5,963 nt of DNA, taken from Deltaproteobacteria bacterium. GTDB taxonomy: Bacteria > Desulfobacterota > Syntrophia > Syntrophales > UBA2210. The stretch's first letter is position 1. Every line of letters begins with the position of its first letter. The notes under the pieces are model-generated. The model saw only the letters and a program-made list of their open reading frames with translations, did not search any database and was not told where the DNA came from. This document shows, in pieces, positions 5,876 to 5,963 of this stretch. The stretch is taken from contig JAUVXT010000165.1 of NCBI GenBank assembly GCA_030603465.1, positions 1 through 5,963 of the forward strand, read 5' to 3'. Made by a program: the position numbers and the translations under genes.

Positions 5876-5963
5876 ATGCTTGATATTTTTGCGAAGATTG
5901 CCGTTATTATGGTATTGATTGCCGTGATATTTCTGGTCTATATCGGTGCGGGCTGGAAGAAAA
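5876..5963 (+). CDS. Small membrane protein or membrane-anchored protein, N-terminal part, runs off the right edge
   Basis: ATG 5876 opens a frame of 29 codons that reaches the window end. Residues about 5-24 form a single hydrophobic helix (rich in I, V, L, F and A), followed by GAGWKK, so a membrane anchor with a positive flank is likely. I do not recognise the family. AGGGG (5858-5862) lies 13 bases upstream, longer than ideal; an in-frame CTG at 5867 would have better spacing but is a rare start. The gap from the zinc-ribbon gene is 56 bp without a clear terminator, so it may belong to the same operon. Confidence 0.55.
   Translation, partial: MLDIFAKIAVIMVLIAVIFLVYIGAGWKK

Overview
The window looks like chromosomal DNA from an anaerobic, sulfur/selenium-using bacterium, most likely a Desulfobacterota (former Deltaproteobacteria) member. 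This is inferred from the gene types (selenocysteine-containing flavoprotein, Tat-targeted PflX-like radical SAM protein, COG1373 ATPase, cysteine-rich zinc-ribbon protein), not from a marker gene. TGA is the normal stop of at least two genes here and Trp is encoded by TGG, so this is not a TGA=Trp code.

Left part (minus strand, 1-2530). A polytopic membrane protein with a central spermidine-synthase-like methyltransferase fold (769 aa) is followed, through an ATGA start/stop overlap, by a gene running off the left edge. That gene begins with a textbook twin-arginine signal and then reads like the start of a COG1313 (PflX-like) radical SAM protein. The two are almost certainly co-translated.

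Middle (2531-4159). A COG1373-type AAA ATPase (AAA_14 plus DUF4143, 388 aa, minus strand) sits between two 35-bp direct repeats (31/35 identical, 1469 bp apart). Each repeat contains a short palindrome (TTTTTGC...GCAAAAA), and each lies just upstream of a minus-strand gene in the same orientation. The repeats are therefore either shared operator/promoter elements or the edges of an inserted cassette. The gap 2531-2795 also holds a possible remnant of a winged-helix C-terminus and a weak minus-strand promoter. The gap 3963-4159 carries a further copy of the half-site and a good sigma70-type promoter firing rightward.

Right part (plus strand, 4160-5963). This holds the main finding: a 445-residue FAD/NAD(P)-dependent oxidoreductase of the CoA-disulfide reductase / NADH oxidase / polysulfide reductase family. 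Its reading frame contains an in-frame TGA at codon 44, exactly where the family has its single catalytic cysteine. A stem-loop with a GGC apical loop starts 10 nt after the TGA, fitting the bacterial SECIS model. The gene is therefore best read as a selenoprotein. Ordinary gene calling would begin at the ATG at 4295 and lose the FAD-binding N-terminus and the active site. A small eight-cysteine zinc-ribbon-like protein follows 28 bp later and a short membrane protein begins at the right edge; all three are probably one operon.
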